21,029 nucleotides of DNA from JADGRF01 sp036382515 (lineage in GTDB: Bacteria > Myxococcota_A > Polyangia > Polyangiales > JAFGIB01). Where the stretch lies: positions 1 through 21,029 of the forward strand of contig DASVHQ010000146.1 in NCBI GenBank assembly GCA_036382515.1. Reading direction: 5' to 3'. The notes under the pieces were generated by a model. The model was not told the origin of the DNA. It was given only the letters and a program-made list of their open reading frames with translations, and ran no database searches. Below are positions 9,393 to 15,910 of this stretch, in pieces (the first letter of the stretch is position 1; every line of letters starts with the position of its first letter). Made by a program: the position numbers and the translations under genes.

Positions 9393-9410
9393 GACCGGCG
9401 ACCACCGGTC
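9393..9410. repeat. Inverted repeat GACCGG-N6-CCGGTC upstream of the HU gene
   Basis: Perfect 6-bp arms separated by 6 nt, about 100 nt before the HU start codon. The symmetry would suit a dimeric regulator or a leader hairpin. No function can be assigned. Confidence 0.35.
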
Positions 9411-9494
9411 AGTGAACGGCAGTAAGGCATCTAGCTCCGCCCTGGCTCCCACTCTCCTGTGGAACAGGGCCCGACACGACCCAACACACAGACA

Positions 9495-9500
9495 AGAGGA
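9495..9500 (+). promoter_or_regulatory. Ribosome-binding site that sets the HU start codon
   Basis: AGAGGA lies 7 nt before the ATG at 9508. The open frame extends upstream to 9412, but that extension has no comparable site and does not look like an HU N-terminus. The 9508 start is therefore preferred. Confidence 0.75.
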
Positions 9501-9507
9501 AACGAAC

Positions 9508-9831
9508 ATGGCCAAGAAAGTAGCCATCACGGCACCGCTCAACAAGTCGCAGATCCTGGCGGACATCGCCGGCTCCACGGGCATCGCCAAGCGCGATGTG
9601 GGTAAGGTCGTGGAAGAGCTCGCGGGTTTGATCGACCGCCACATCGGCAAGAAGGGCCCCGGCTCATTCACGCTGCCCGGTCTCTTCAAGATCAAGACGA
9701 TCCGCAAGCCGGCAACCAAGGCGCGCAAGGGCATCAACCCCTTCACCAAGCAAGAAGTGACCTTCAAGGCGAAGCCGGCGCGCACGGTGATCAAGATCCG
9801 TCCGCTCAAGAAGTTGAAGGACATGGTCTGA
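9508..9831 (+). CDS. HU-family histone-like DNA-binding protein
   Basis: 107 aa, a small basic nucleoid protein expected to bend and compact DNA as a dimer. It begins MAKKVAITAPLNKSQILADIA. Helices at about residues 12-45 (LNKSQILADIAGSTGIAKRDV) form the dimer core. The saddle and DNA-binding arm follow with PGSFTLPGLFKIKTIRKPATKARKGINPF, then the C-terminal strand and helix ending LKKLKDMV. The conserved Arg-x-x-x-Arg-x-Gly-x-Asn-Pro arm is recognisable as RKPATKARKGINP. It is slightly longer than E. coli HU (90 aa) because of extra N-terminal and loop residues, as in HU-like proteins of myxobacteria. It is a single-gene unit: long leader upstream, strong terminator downstream. Confidence 0.93.
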   Translation: MAKKVAITAPLNKSQILADIAGSTGIAKRDVGKVVEELAGLIDRHIGKKGPGSFTLPGLFKIKTIRKPATKARKGINPFTKQEVTFKAKPARTVIKIRPLKKLKDMV

Positions 9832-9837
9832 GCCAGC

Positions 9838-9869
9838 GCAGCGTCGTCTAGGCGTCTAGCCGACGCTGC
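9838..9869 (+). repeat. Long hairpin just after the HU stop codon
   Basis: GCAGCGTCG (9838-9846) pairs perfectly with CGACGCTGC (9861-9869). Inside, after one t/c mismatch, CTAG (9848-9851) pairs with CTAG (9856-9859) around a GCGT loop, giving a 13-bp stem with one mismatch. It has no T-tract and lies 7 nt after the stop, so it more likely protects the mRNA 3' end or helps the following terminator than terminates alone. Confidence 0.6.
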
Positions 9870-9886
9870 ACTGCACAGGCACGGAG

Positions 9887-9911
9887 AAGGCAGGCGCGAG
9901 CCTGCCTTTTT
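9887..9911 (+). terminator. Intrinsic terminator of the HU gene
   Basis: AAGGCAGGC (9887-9895), loop GCGA, GCCTGCCTT (9900-9908) forms a perfect 9-bp stem, and the T run continues to 9911. It is the clearest rho-independent terminator in the window. It lies 30 nt from the end of the convergent EAL-domain gene and lacks a good T-tract on that strand. Confidence 0.88.
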
Positions 9912-9941
9912 CGTTTGAGCGCGGGCGCGTGATGAACGTGC

Positions 9942-10769
9942 TCAGCGCGCGGCGCCGGGCAACCACTTCGATGCCACAGGCTTCGGCGCAGGCGCGCCAA
10001 GGACGCTGCCCTGCCCGTACGGCACGCCCAGCTCGATCAACGTGCGCAGCGCAGCCTCGCTGTCCACGGCCTTCGCGATCAGCTGCGCACCCAGGTCCGC
10101 GCACATCTTCACCAGCGCGCTGACCACCTTGCGCTTGCGGAGGTTGCGGTCGATGCCACGCACTAGCGCAGCGTCGAGCTTCACGAAGCTCGGCCCGAGC
10201 TCGATCACCTGACTCAGGTTGGAGCCGCTGGCGCCCAGGTCATCGACCACGAGCGACACGCCCGTGCGCGAAGCCACCTCGCTCAGCACGTGCATGCACA
10301 CCGCCGAGCACACCGGCTGGTCCACCTGCAGGTACACCTCGCGGTCGTGGCTCGAGATGGCATCGTCCGGACGGATCAGCCACGAGTCCTTGAGCTCGTG
10401 CGGGTGCACGCCGATGAAGATCGGTGCACCCGGACATGCGTCGAACGCGGCACGCCGCACGGCACGACCCAGCTCGCCGATCTTCTTTTCGAAGGCGGCA
10501 CGCGCGAACAGCTCCTCGGGATCGCGCAAGCCCTCCACGTCGCAGCGCGGCAGCGCCTCGAACGCGAAGGTCTTGCCGGTGCACAGCGCCACCACGGGCT
10601 GGAAGTGCGCGCTCAGCGACTCGACCGGAACCGAGCCGACGAGACTGTCACGGAAGAGCTCTTCTTCGACGTAGGGTGCGGGCTGCGTCGGCGCCTCGTG
10701 CACACCGCTGACCTGCGAAGGGCCATAGTTGGCTGTCGTGGGTTCTTCCAGCTCGCGGTACCCTCGCAT
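9942..10769 (-). CDS. Degenerate EAL-domain protein
   Basis: 275 aa, with an unstructured N-terminus of about 45 residues followed by one EAL-fold domain (about 52-262). There is no signal peptide, membrane segment or GGDEF partner. Retained positions are the EAL motif itself (Glu71-Ala-Leu, followed by Pro-Arg), Asp176-Asp177 (DDLGASGS), Lys197 (FVKLD) and Gln253 (YGQG). Lost positions, by alignment to the family from memory, are the metal-ligand Asn (Gly120 in FIGVHP), the LExTE glutamates (Gln148 and Gln151) and the AEGVE glutamates (Lys233 and Asp236). With this many metal ligands gone it is unlikely to hydrolyse c-di-GMP. It may bind it, or act through protein contacts. GAGAGG, 5 nt before the ATG, supports the start. 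The gene is divergent from the Sel1 gene across only 73 nt, which include two TAGGCC copies 10 bp apart (near 10799-10814). Confidence 0.85.
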   Translation of the reverse strand: MRGYRELEEPTTANYGPSQVSGVHEAPTQPAPYVEEELFRDSLVGSVPVESLSAHFQPVVALCTGKTFAFEALPRCDVEGLRDPEELFARAAFEKKIGELGRAVRRAAFDACPGAPIFIGVHPHELKDSWLIRPDDAISSHDREVYLQVDQPVCSAVCMHVLSEVASRTGVSLVVDDLGASGSNLSQVIELGPSFVKLDAALVRGIDRNLRKRKVVSALVKMCADLGAQLIAKAVDSEAALRTLIELGVPYGQGSVLGAPAPKPVASKWLPGAAR

Positions 10770-10842
10770 GACGACCTCTCGACGGACGCTGCAAAATTAG
10801 GCCAATATAGGCCGGATCACAAGCAAAGCGGGTAAGATTATT

Positions 10843-11949
10843 GTGTCACTGCACAGGACATGTGATCGTTTGTGTGTGCATCTGACGCACCTCGTCACAC
10901 CGCGACCCGCCTCGCGCGACCGCCGCCAATGGCGGCTGCTGCTCGGGCTCGTGCTGGCCGTCGCCTGCGAAAAGCGGGCAGATTCGGCGGGATCTCCGTT
11001 GCAAGCGCTGCCGCGAGCGGCACCCACGAGCGCAGCCCAACCCAGCCAGCTGCAGCCTGCGGGCGACACCCGCGCCCCGAGCACACAAGCGACACCGGAC
11101 AGCGCCCCGCGCTCGGCGCCGAGCACGCAGCGACCAGCTGACCTGCAGGCCGTCACGGACGAGACGCTGCGCCACAGCTGCAACAGCGGCGAGCAGAGCG
11201 CCTGTGTGAGCCTGGCCGATCGGCGCAAGAACGACCTGAAAGCCAGCCCGCAGGACATGCAAGAGATGCTGGCGTTGTACCAGACGGCGTGCGATCGTGG
11301 TGCAGCTGATGGCTGCGCAGGCTTGGCGAGCACCTATCAGCTCGGCCTGGGCGTGTCGCGCGATCTGCCAAAGGCGCTCGCGCTCTACTCGCAGGCTTGC
11401 AACGCCAGATCGGCTCGCGGCTGCAGCCGCCTGGGCGCGCTGTACCTGGCCGGTGCCGGCGTACCGAAGAGCGCCGAGCGCGCGATCGGGTACTCGCAGG
11501 CCGGCTGCGACGGTGATGACGCGCTGGGCTGCGTGAACGCGGGCTTGATGGCCGAGCGCGGCGATGGGCTGCCGCGCGAGCCTGCGCACGCGCGCGAGCT
11601 CTACGAGAAAGCTTGCCGCCTGGGCGAAGGCGCCGGCTGCAGACAGCTCGGCTCGCTCTACGCCGCGGGCTTCGCCGGCGAGCCAGCGAACCCCAAGCTG
11701 GCGTTGATCTGGAGCGAGAAAGCCTGTCGGCTCAAAGACGGCGCCGGCTGTGGCAACGCGGGCATGAGCTACCAGGTGGGTTTCGGAGTGGCGGCAAACC
11801 CCGCGCGTGCGGCGAGCCTCTACAAGTCCGCTTGCGACTATGGCGAGCAGCGCTTCTGCCAGCTGCTCGAGCGTTTCGCGCGAGGTGTGAAAGCGCAGGC
11901 CAGGCAGCAGCCACAGCCCGCAACACCGGCGGCCGGGCAGCCGCACTGA
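10843..11949 (+). CDS. Cysteine-rich Sel1-like repeat protein, probable lipoprotein
   Basis: 368 aa from a GTG start. Basic residues (RDRRQWR) precede a short hydrophobic stretch ending LVLAVAC, so Cys42 is a plausible lipidation site; Ala at -3 makes the lipobox imperfect. A Ser/Pro/Ala/Thr-rich spacer leads to a solenoid from about residue 105 to 350. Seven C-x7-C pairs, starting with Cys113/Cys121, sit in the repeat helices. This is the pattern of Helicobacter Hcp-type Sel1 repeats, where each pair forms a disulfide inside a helical hairpin, so an oxidising location (periplasm or outside) fits. Such proteins usually serve as protein-interaction scaffolds. The exact start is uncertain: GTG at 10843 has no clear ribosome-binding site, and GTG at 10876 would still leave the export signal intact. 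Its stop is 7 nt from the convergent methyltransferase stop. Confidence 0.82.
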   Translation: MSLHRTCDRLCVHLTHLVTPRPASRDRRQWRLLLGLVLAVACEKRADSAGSPLQALPRAAPTSAAQPSQLQPAGDTRAPSTQATPDSAPRSAPSTQRPADLQAVTDETLRHSCNSGEQSACVSLADRRKNDLKASPQDMQEMLALYQTACDRGAADGCAGLASTYQLGLGVSRDLPKALALYSQACNARSARGCSRLGALYLAGAGVPKSAERAIGYSQAGCDGDDALGCVNAGLMAERGDGLPREPAHARELYEKACRLGEGAGCRQLGSLYAAGFAGEPANPKLALIWSEKACRLKDGAGCGNAGMSYQVGFGVAANPARAASLYKSACDYGEQRFCQLLERFARGVKAQARQQPQPATPAAGQPH

Positions 11950-11956
11950 AGCCCGC

Positions 11957-14461
11957 TCATCCACGCAACGCGTCGGGCCAGCCGCCGTGCCGCTCGATCT
12001 GGGCGTCGATGGCGTCCATGACGTGGAGGCTCTGCGCAAGCGTGGCCACGATCGACTGGTAGTGCAGGATGTCGGCGTCGCTGAGCGCGCGCTCGGCGCG
12101 CATGCGGTCGAGCAGCCACTTGTGGCACACCTGGTAGGCACCCACGCGGAAGATCCAGCAAGCGAGTGGAACACCCTCGAAGCGCGTCACGCGGTTGATC
12201 GGCACGCTCACGCAGCCGGTGGCGTCTGCGCTCAGCGCGCGCTGCAGCGCGAAGCGCCGATCGATGCGCCGATCGCCACCGTCCACGAAGCGCGGCCGCG
12301 CTTCGTCGCCGAGCGACGCTTCCATGAGATGCAACGCCAAAAGGCGCTCCCCGAGTGCCGCGAGCGCCAACGCAACCGGTCCAGGCGGCGGCGCCGGAAC
12401 ACGCGGGAAGCCGGCCACGAGACCCGCGGCGTAGCGCATGCGGTAGCCGCGTGAATGCAACACTGCATAGACGTACGAGAAGCTGTCATGCGACGAGAGC
12501 GCCGCGGCCGACCGACCCCACGCGCTGGGCTGCAGCGCGCCACGCGGAAACGCGAAGCAGTTCACCGAAGTCTTGTTCGACAGGAAGATGACGTCTGGCA
12601 GAAGACGCGTGGCGAAGACGTGTGAGAACGCGCCGTCGCGTGCGAAGCGCGTGGTGAGCAAGCTCGGCTCGCCATCGATGCAGGCGCGCAGCTTGCGCAC
12701 CGGGCGAGTCCAGACCTGCGGGGCTTCGCAGACGCTGCGTGTGTCGAAGGGCCGGTAGGCGTACGCGCGCGTGGCGAGGGGTTGCAGCTGCGAACCCAAC
12801 GCACGCGCCTTGCGTGCGGCTTCGCTCGCCGGCGCGGCGGGTCGCGCATGCGCGTTGGTTTGCCACTCCTGGAAACGCTGCTGCGCGTGCGCCGGGTCGA
12901 AAGCCACGAGCCAGGCGTCGTCTCCGGGCTTGGCGCCGATGGAATGCCGAGTGAACAGCTCATCGACCGGGACGAAGTCTGCGTACTCCAGGGGCACGTC
13001 ACGCGCCGGCAAAAGGAGTTGGGCTGGGGGCTCGGGCGCCAGCGCTTGCCAGCCGCCCGTCTCGCCCAGCGCAAGCGCGCGGAGCTTGTCGGTGCGGCGC
13101 CCGCGCAGCTGGCCGTAACGCAAGCGCGGCGCAGCACCGAGCTGCGAACGCCACAAGAGCGTCGCTGCGACACCCGTGGCCACACCGAAGAGGTTCTCGT
13201 CCCGACCGTCGCCCTCGGCGTGCGCGCGGTGCTTGCTGCTGCCGCCGAGGTCCAGCACTTCCACGCCGGAAAATGTGCGCAACAAGCTCGCGCGCATGCC
13301 GCGGTGCAAGTGACCATCGAGGTACGTGGCGTTGGTGACGAGGCCCGCGACACCGAACGGTGCGCGTTGCAACAGGCACTCGCTCGCCCGCATGAAGCGC
13401 ACGTAGTCGTCAGCCAGCGGCTGAAGATTCTTTTCTTCGTGCAACGTTTCTTTGTAGGCGTCGAGCAGCGCAGTCCAGGCGTGGTCTTTGCGACGTCCTC
13501 CGCGCGCGTACGGCGGATTGCCCAGGATGACAGTGACGGGCTCGCTGTCATGCAGCAGGCCCGGCGCGGCCCCGGGGACGCCCGTGAAATGCGCGGCGCA
13601 CACCTGCAGAGCATCGACGCGATGAATGACGGGCGCGTCGGTGGCGGCGCGCTCGTAGCCCGTGGCTGCGAGTGCGAGGCCTAGCTGAAGCTCCGCCAGC
13701 GCCGCGACGACGGGCAGGATCTCGAAGCCGACCAAGCGCGGCAGCAGAGCTTGCGCAACGTAGCGCTGCCAGGCCGTGGCGCTCTGCGCGGCGTCGAGCC
13801 CCTGTGAGCGGTGGCGTGCCTGCATGCGCTCGAAGACGCGCGCTATCACTTGCGCGAGAAACACGCCGGTGCCCGCGGCGGGGTCGAGCACGCGCACGGC
13901 AAAGGCGTCCGGCGTGTGCGAGCCAAAGCCGAGCGTTCGAAAGCTACCGGTGTCGGCGAGGCCGAGCGGTACACCGAGGTCGTCGATCAGGATCGAGTCG
14001 AGGCGATCCACGACGTAGAGGGCGAGCGGTGCGGGTGTGAAGTACACCCCGCGGCTGCGCCGCTGCGCGGGGTGCCACGCACGCAGAAACGGTTCGTAGA
14101 GCTCGAGCAGCGGCTGGGAGCAACCCGCCAGCCACTGGGCCACCGCCGGGTGTGCGAGCCGCTCGATCACGGCGTCGAGCTCGGCCACCAGCGCGACCGG
14201 CTGCGTATCGGCCAGCGCTGCGTGCAGCATGCGGTCGAGCTCGCTTGGCCCGCTGGCCGCGAGCGCCGTGGCGAGCGCTCGATCGAAACCGCCCGCGGAG
14301 CACGCCATGACCCGCAGACCGACCAGGCCGCAGACCAGCAGCTGCACCTGCGTGTCGAGCACGCCATCGAACCACTGGGGTCGCGGCGTCCAGAGGTGCT
14401 CGAGCGTCCGGGCATGCGCGCTCAGCGTGGTGGGCAGCGAGCGCGGCAACGAAGTCTGCAC
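11957..14461 (-). CDS. Type ISP-like DNA adenine methyltransferase with target-recognition domain
   Basis: 834 aa, predicted to transfer a methyl group from SAM to adenine N6 in DNA. A helical N-terminus (1-120) is followed by YEPFL and GVYFTP (121-143). SAM-binding motif I is DPAAGTG at 193-199, and catalytic motif IV is NPPY at 315-318. The C-terminal half matches the specificity region of type ISP (LlaBIII-like) enzymes: YRPFDTR, LLTTRFARDGAFSHVF, DVIFLSNKTS, and a final segment with FRVGAYQVCHKWLLDRM and the HYQSIVATLAQS helix. Type ISP enzymes of about 1,500 aa carry nuclease and helicase domains before the methyltransferase; those are absent here, and no nuclease gene lies nearby. The start is a GTG at 14461 with no clear ribosome-binding site. 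The frame is continuous with the ATPase remnant upstream, separated from it only by a TAG at 14495-14497, so translation may once have been coupled. Confidence 0.85.
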   Translation of the reverse strand: MQTSLPRSLPTTLSAHARTLEHLWTPRPQWFDGVLDTQVQLLVCGLVGLRVMACSAGGFDRALATALAASGPSELDRMLHAALADTQPVALVAELDAVIERLAHPAVAQWLAGCSQPLLELYEPFLRAWHPAQRRSRGVYFTPAPLALYVVDRLDSILIDDLGVPLGLADTGSFRTLGFGSHTPDAFAVRVLDPAAGTGVFLAQVIARVFERMQARHRSQGLDAAQSATAWQRYVAQALLPRLVGFEILPVVAALAELQLGLALAATGYERAATDAPVIHRVDALQVCAAHFTGVPGAAPGLLHDSEPVTVILGNPPYARGGRRKDHAWTALLDAYKETLHEEKNLQPLADDYVRFMRASECLLQRAPFGVAGLVTNATYLDGHLHRGMRASLLRTFSGVEVLDLGGSSKHRAHAEGDGRDENLFGVATGVAATLLWRSQLGAAPRLRYGQLRGRRTDKLRALALGETGGWQALAPEPPAQLLLPARDVPLEYADFVPVDELFTRHSIGAKPGDDAWLVAFDPAHAQQRFQEWQTNAHARPAAPASEAARKARALGSQLQPLATRAYAYRPFDTRSVCEAPQVWTRPVRKLRACIDGEPSLLTTRFARDGAFSHVFATRLLPDVIFLSNKTSVNCFAFPRGALQPSAWGRSAAALSSHDSFSYVYAVLHSRGYRMRYAAGLVAGFPRVPAPPPGPVALALAALGERLLALHLMEASLGDEARPRFVDGGDRRIDRRFALQRALSADATGCVSVPINRVTRFEGVPLACWIFRVGAYQVCHKWLLDRMRAERALSDADILHYQSIVATLAQSLHVMDAIDAQIERHGGWPDALRG

Positions 14462-14494
14462 GCCGTGCAGGCTACACAGCTCGCTCGCCAGTGA

Positions 14495-14830
14495 CTACTG
14501 CGCGGCAGCCTCAGCGTTGGCAGCGTGCAACTGGGCAAGCGGGTGGATCGTGAGGCGCTCCTGCGGCAGAACCCGCCGGGCAAGCTCGACCAGCCGCGGG
14601 TGATGGGTGAAGAACAGCACCTAGGCCACGCTTGCCAGCTCGCCGAGCAGCCCCAGCGCCGCGGCGGCGCGCTCGTCATCGAAGTGCAAAAGGACGTCGT
14701 CGAGCACCAGCGGCATCAGCTCCTGGCTCGCGGCCAGGTGCTGCACGTTGGCCAACCGCAGCGCGAGGTAGAGTTGATCGCGCGTGCCTCCGTACACCCC
14801 GCTGTGTTCACGCCGGCCGCGCTGCGCGAC
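14495..14830 (-). pseudogene. Remnant of a YhaN/SMC-like AAA ATPase gene (C-terminal part, with internal stop)
   Basis: Reading the minus strand from 14830 gives 111 sense or nonsense codons ending at TAG 14495-14497. The translation has the C-terminal half of an ABC/SMC-type ATPase: signature-like GGTRDQLYLALRLA, Walker B with D-loop LPLVLDD-type (MPLVLDDVLLHFDDER), and after a TAG at 14621-14623 the switch-His strand VLFFTHHPRLVELAR. The TAG falls where homologues commonly have Gln (QVLFFTHH), so one CAG-to-TAG change explains it. The N-terminal part (Walker A, coiled coil) is missing: the frame is cut directly at the TGA of the RidA-GNAT gene. YhaN-type ATPases work with YhaO/SbcD-like nucleases in DNA end processing. 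No open frame of recording length covers it intact. A real sequence error at 14621-14623 would not restore the missing N-terminus. Confidence 0.8.
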
Positions 14831-15679
14831 TCAGCGACGCCCGAGAAGGTAGCGCATGCAGATCGCTTCGCCAGGCGCGTAGGCAGCGATCTCGGCCGAC
14901 TTGCGAACCTCGGCGGCGACGGAGTCGAGGGCGACCGGCGCAAAGCCGAAGTAGCCGAAGTAGCGCGCGGTGTCGCTGGTCATCAGGAAGACCTCGTCAC
15001 AGCCGGCGTCACGCAACTTGGCGAGCAGCGCCTCGACCAGCGCCCTGCCGACCCCCTCACCCTTGGCCTCGCGAATGACCACGAGCGAGTGCAGCACCGC
15101 GCTCTGCCCGTAGCGCTCGTAGCCGACGCAGCCCACGAGCTCACCGTCGACGTACGCCTTGAGCATGCGCACGGTGTCGCTCTCGACTGGCAACGGCAGA
15201 TCCACCGAGCGCAGCATCTGCGCCAGGTCCGAATCCGGCTCGAACGACGCCTCGACGATGCGAGGGCGAGAAGCGAGCTCGGCATGCGACAAGCCTTCGA
15301 TGCCATCCGCTTCGATCTCGACGAGCATCGCAGGATCCACGAACGCACTCACCTCGACCATGGTGGCCGCAGGCAGCGTCTTGCCGAAGAGCTGTTTGTG
15401 CGCGCGTGCGACGGCCGGGTAGTTCGTGCGCATGCCAACCACGAAGATACGCGTGCGCACGATGTCCGTGAGCTCCGCGCCAACCTCGCGCAGCGCGCTC
15501 TCGATCTTCTGAAAGATCTGCAGCGTCTGCGCGTACGCATCGCCTGGCGAGGTGACTTCGCCGGAGGGCGGCGCGGCGGTGGTGCCGCTCACGTAGATCT
15601 GCTTGCCGACCTTCACCAGGCGGCAGTAGCCGACCTCGGCTTCCCAGGGCGTCCCCGAGCTGACGTTGACACGACGCAT
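14831..15679 (-). CDS. RidA-family domain fused to a GNAT acetyltransferase
   Basis: 282 aa. Residues 1-130 are a RidA/YjgF domain: VGKQIYVSGTTA, the AYAQTLQIFQKIESALREVGAEL helix, TRIFVV, and LPAATMVEV followed by VEIEADGI. The arginine used by RidA to hydrolyse enamines/imines (PARSCVEV in E. coli) is Ala105 here, so it belongs with Rid subfamilies lacking that activity. Residues about 140-282 are a GNAT domain. It has VGCVGYERYG, LHSLVVIREAKGEGVGRALV (acetyl-CoA pyrophosphate loop KGEGVG, 206-211) and TSDTARYFGYFGFAPV. This pattern recalls ArsN-type acetyltransferases, but the substrate is unknown. A plausible idea is that the Rid fold binds a ligand that GNAT acetylates. AAGGGGG just before the ATG supports the start. 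It runs opposite to the 15911 gene across 231 nt; its TGA abuts the ATPase remnant. Confidence 0.88.
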   Translation of the reverse strand: MRRVNVSSGTPWEAEVGYCRLVKVGKQIYVSGTTAAPPSGEVTSPGDAYAQTLQIFQKIESALREVGAELTDIVRTRIFVVGMRTNYPAVARAHKQLFGKTLPAATMVEVSAFVDPAMLVEIEADGIEGLSHAELASRPRIVEASFEPDSDLAQMLRSVDLPLPVESDTVRMLKAYVDGELVGCVGYERYGQSAVLHSLVVIREAKGEGVGRALVEALLAKLRDAGCDEVFLMTSDTARYFGYFGFAPVALDSVAAEVRKSAEIAAYAPGEAICMRYLLGRR

Positions 15680-15869
15680 GGGCCCCCTTGTAGCAGATCG
15701 GCGATCCCCGGTGCATGACCGCTTTCGCGGCGCCGCGTCGCGATCACAGGCGCGCCGACGGCCGGCGTCGACGTATGTGAATCAGCGCGTGAGTCAGCGA
15801 CTGCTTCCATCGCCGCACCTTTATTCGCTGGGTGCGGATTCCAGTCACTCTCCAGGATTTTCACTGTCA

Positions 15870-15875
15870 TATAAT
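15870..15875 (+). promoter_or_regulatory. Perfect -10 element (TATAAT) upstream of the OmpA-PilZ-DnaK operon
   Basis: TATAAT at 15870-15875 is an exact -10 consensus in otherwise GC-rich DNA. No good TTGACA lies 16-18 nt upstream, so an activator or a different sigma factor may be needed. Transcription would begin near 15882, about 29 nt before the GTG start at 15911. Confidence 0.45.
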
Positions 15876-15910
15876 GAGACAGCAGCTCACCCGCCGACTC
15901 GCTTGTCCCA

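Larger units (their letters stand above)
8873..9507. other. 635-nt non-coding region between divergent kinase and HU genes
   Basis: No convincing coding frame is present. Open frames here are low-complexity shadows or extensions of antisense frames through the kinase gene. The region must hold the promoters of both flanking genes, but no consensus -35/-10 pair stands out. Visible structure: an inverted repeat ATTCGC/GCGAAT at 9002-9020; a short A-rich/T-rich hairpin with a T8 run at 9235-9253; CCCCA/TGGGG arms at 9366-9383; and GACCGG/CCGGTC arms at 9393-9410. The length is unusual for this tightly packed window. Confidence 0.6.

Noticed and set aside
8423..9415. A 330-aa plus-strand open frame entering the intergenic region before HU
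   Set aside because: It starts antisense to the kinase active site, and its tail in the intergenic part has no motif, ribosome-binding site or family resemblance.
9412..9507. Extended N-terminus for the HU protein
   Set aside because: The ribosome-binding site at 9495-9500 and the family N-terminus support the ATG at 9508.
10846..12174. A 442-aa minus-strand open frame opposite the Sel1 gene
   Set aside because: It overlaps both the repeat protein and the methyltransferase C-terminus, and has no domain signal.
11957..15679. A complete restriction-modification or BREX/DISARM-type defence island
   Set aside because: Only the methyltransferase is intact. No nuclease, helicase, PglZ or phospholipase D gene is present, and the ATPase is a fragment.
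14525..15718. A 397-aa plus-strand open frame opposite the ATPase remnant and RidA-GNAT gene
   Set aside because: The minus strand carries the recognisable Rid, GNAT and ATPase motifs; this frame shows only antisense composition bias.
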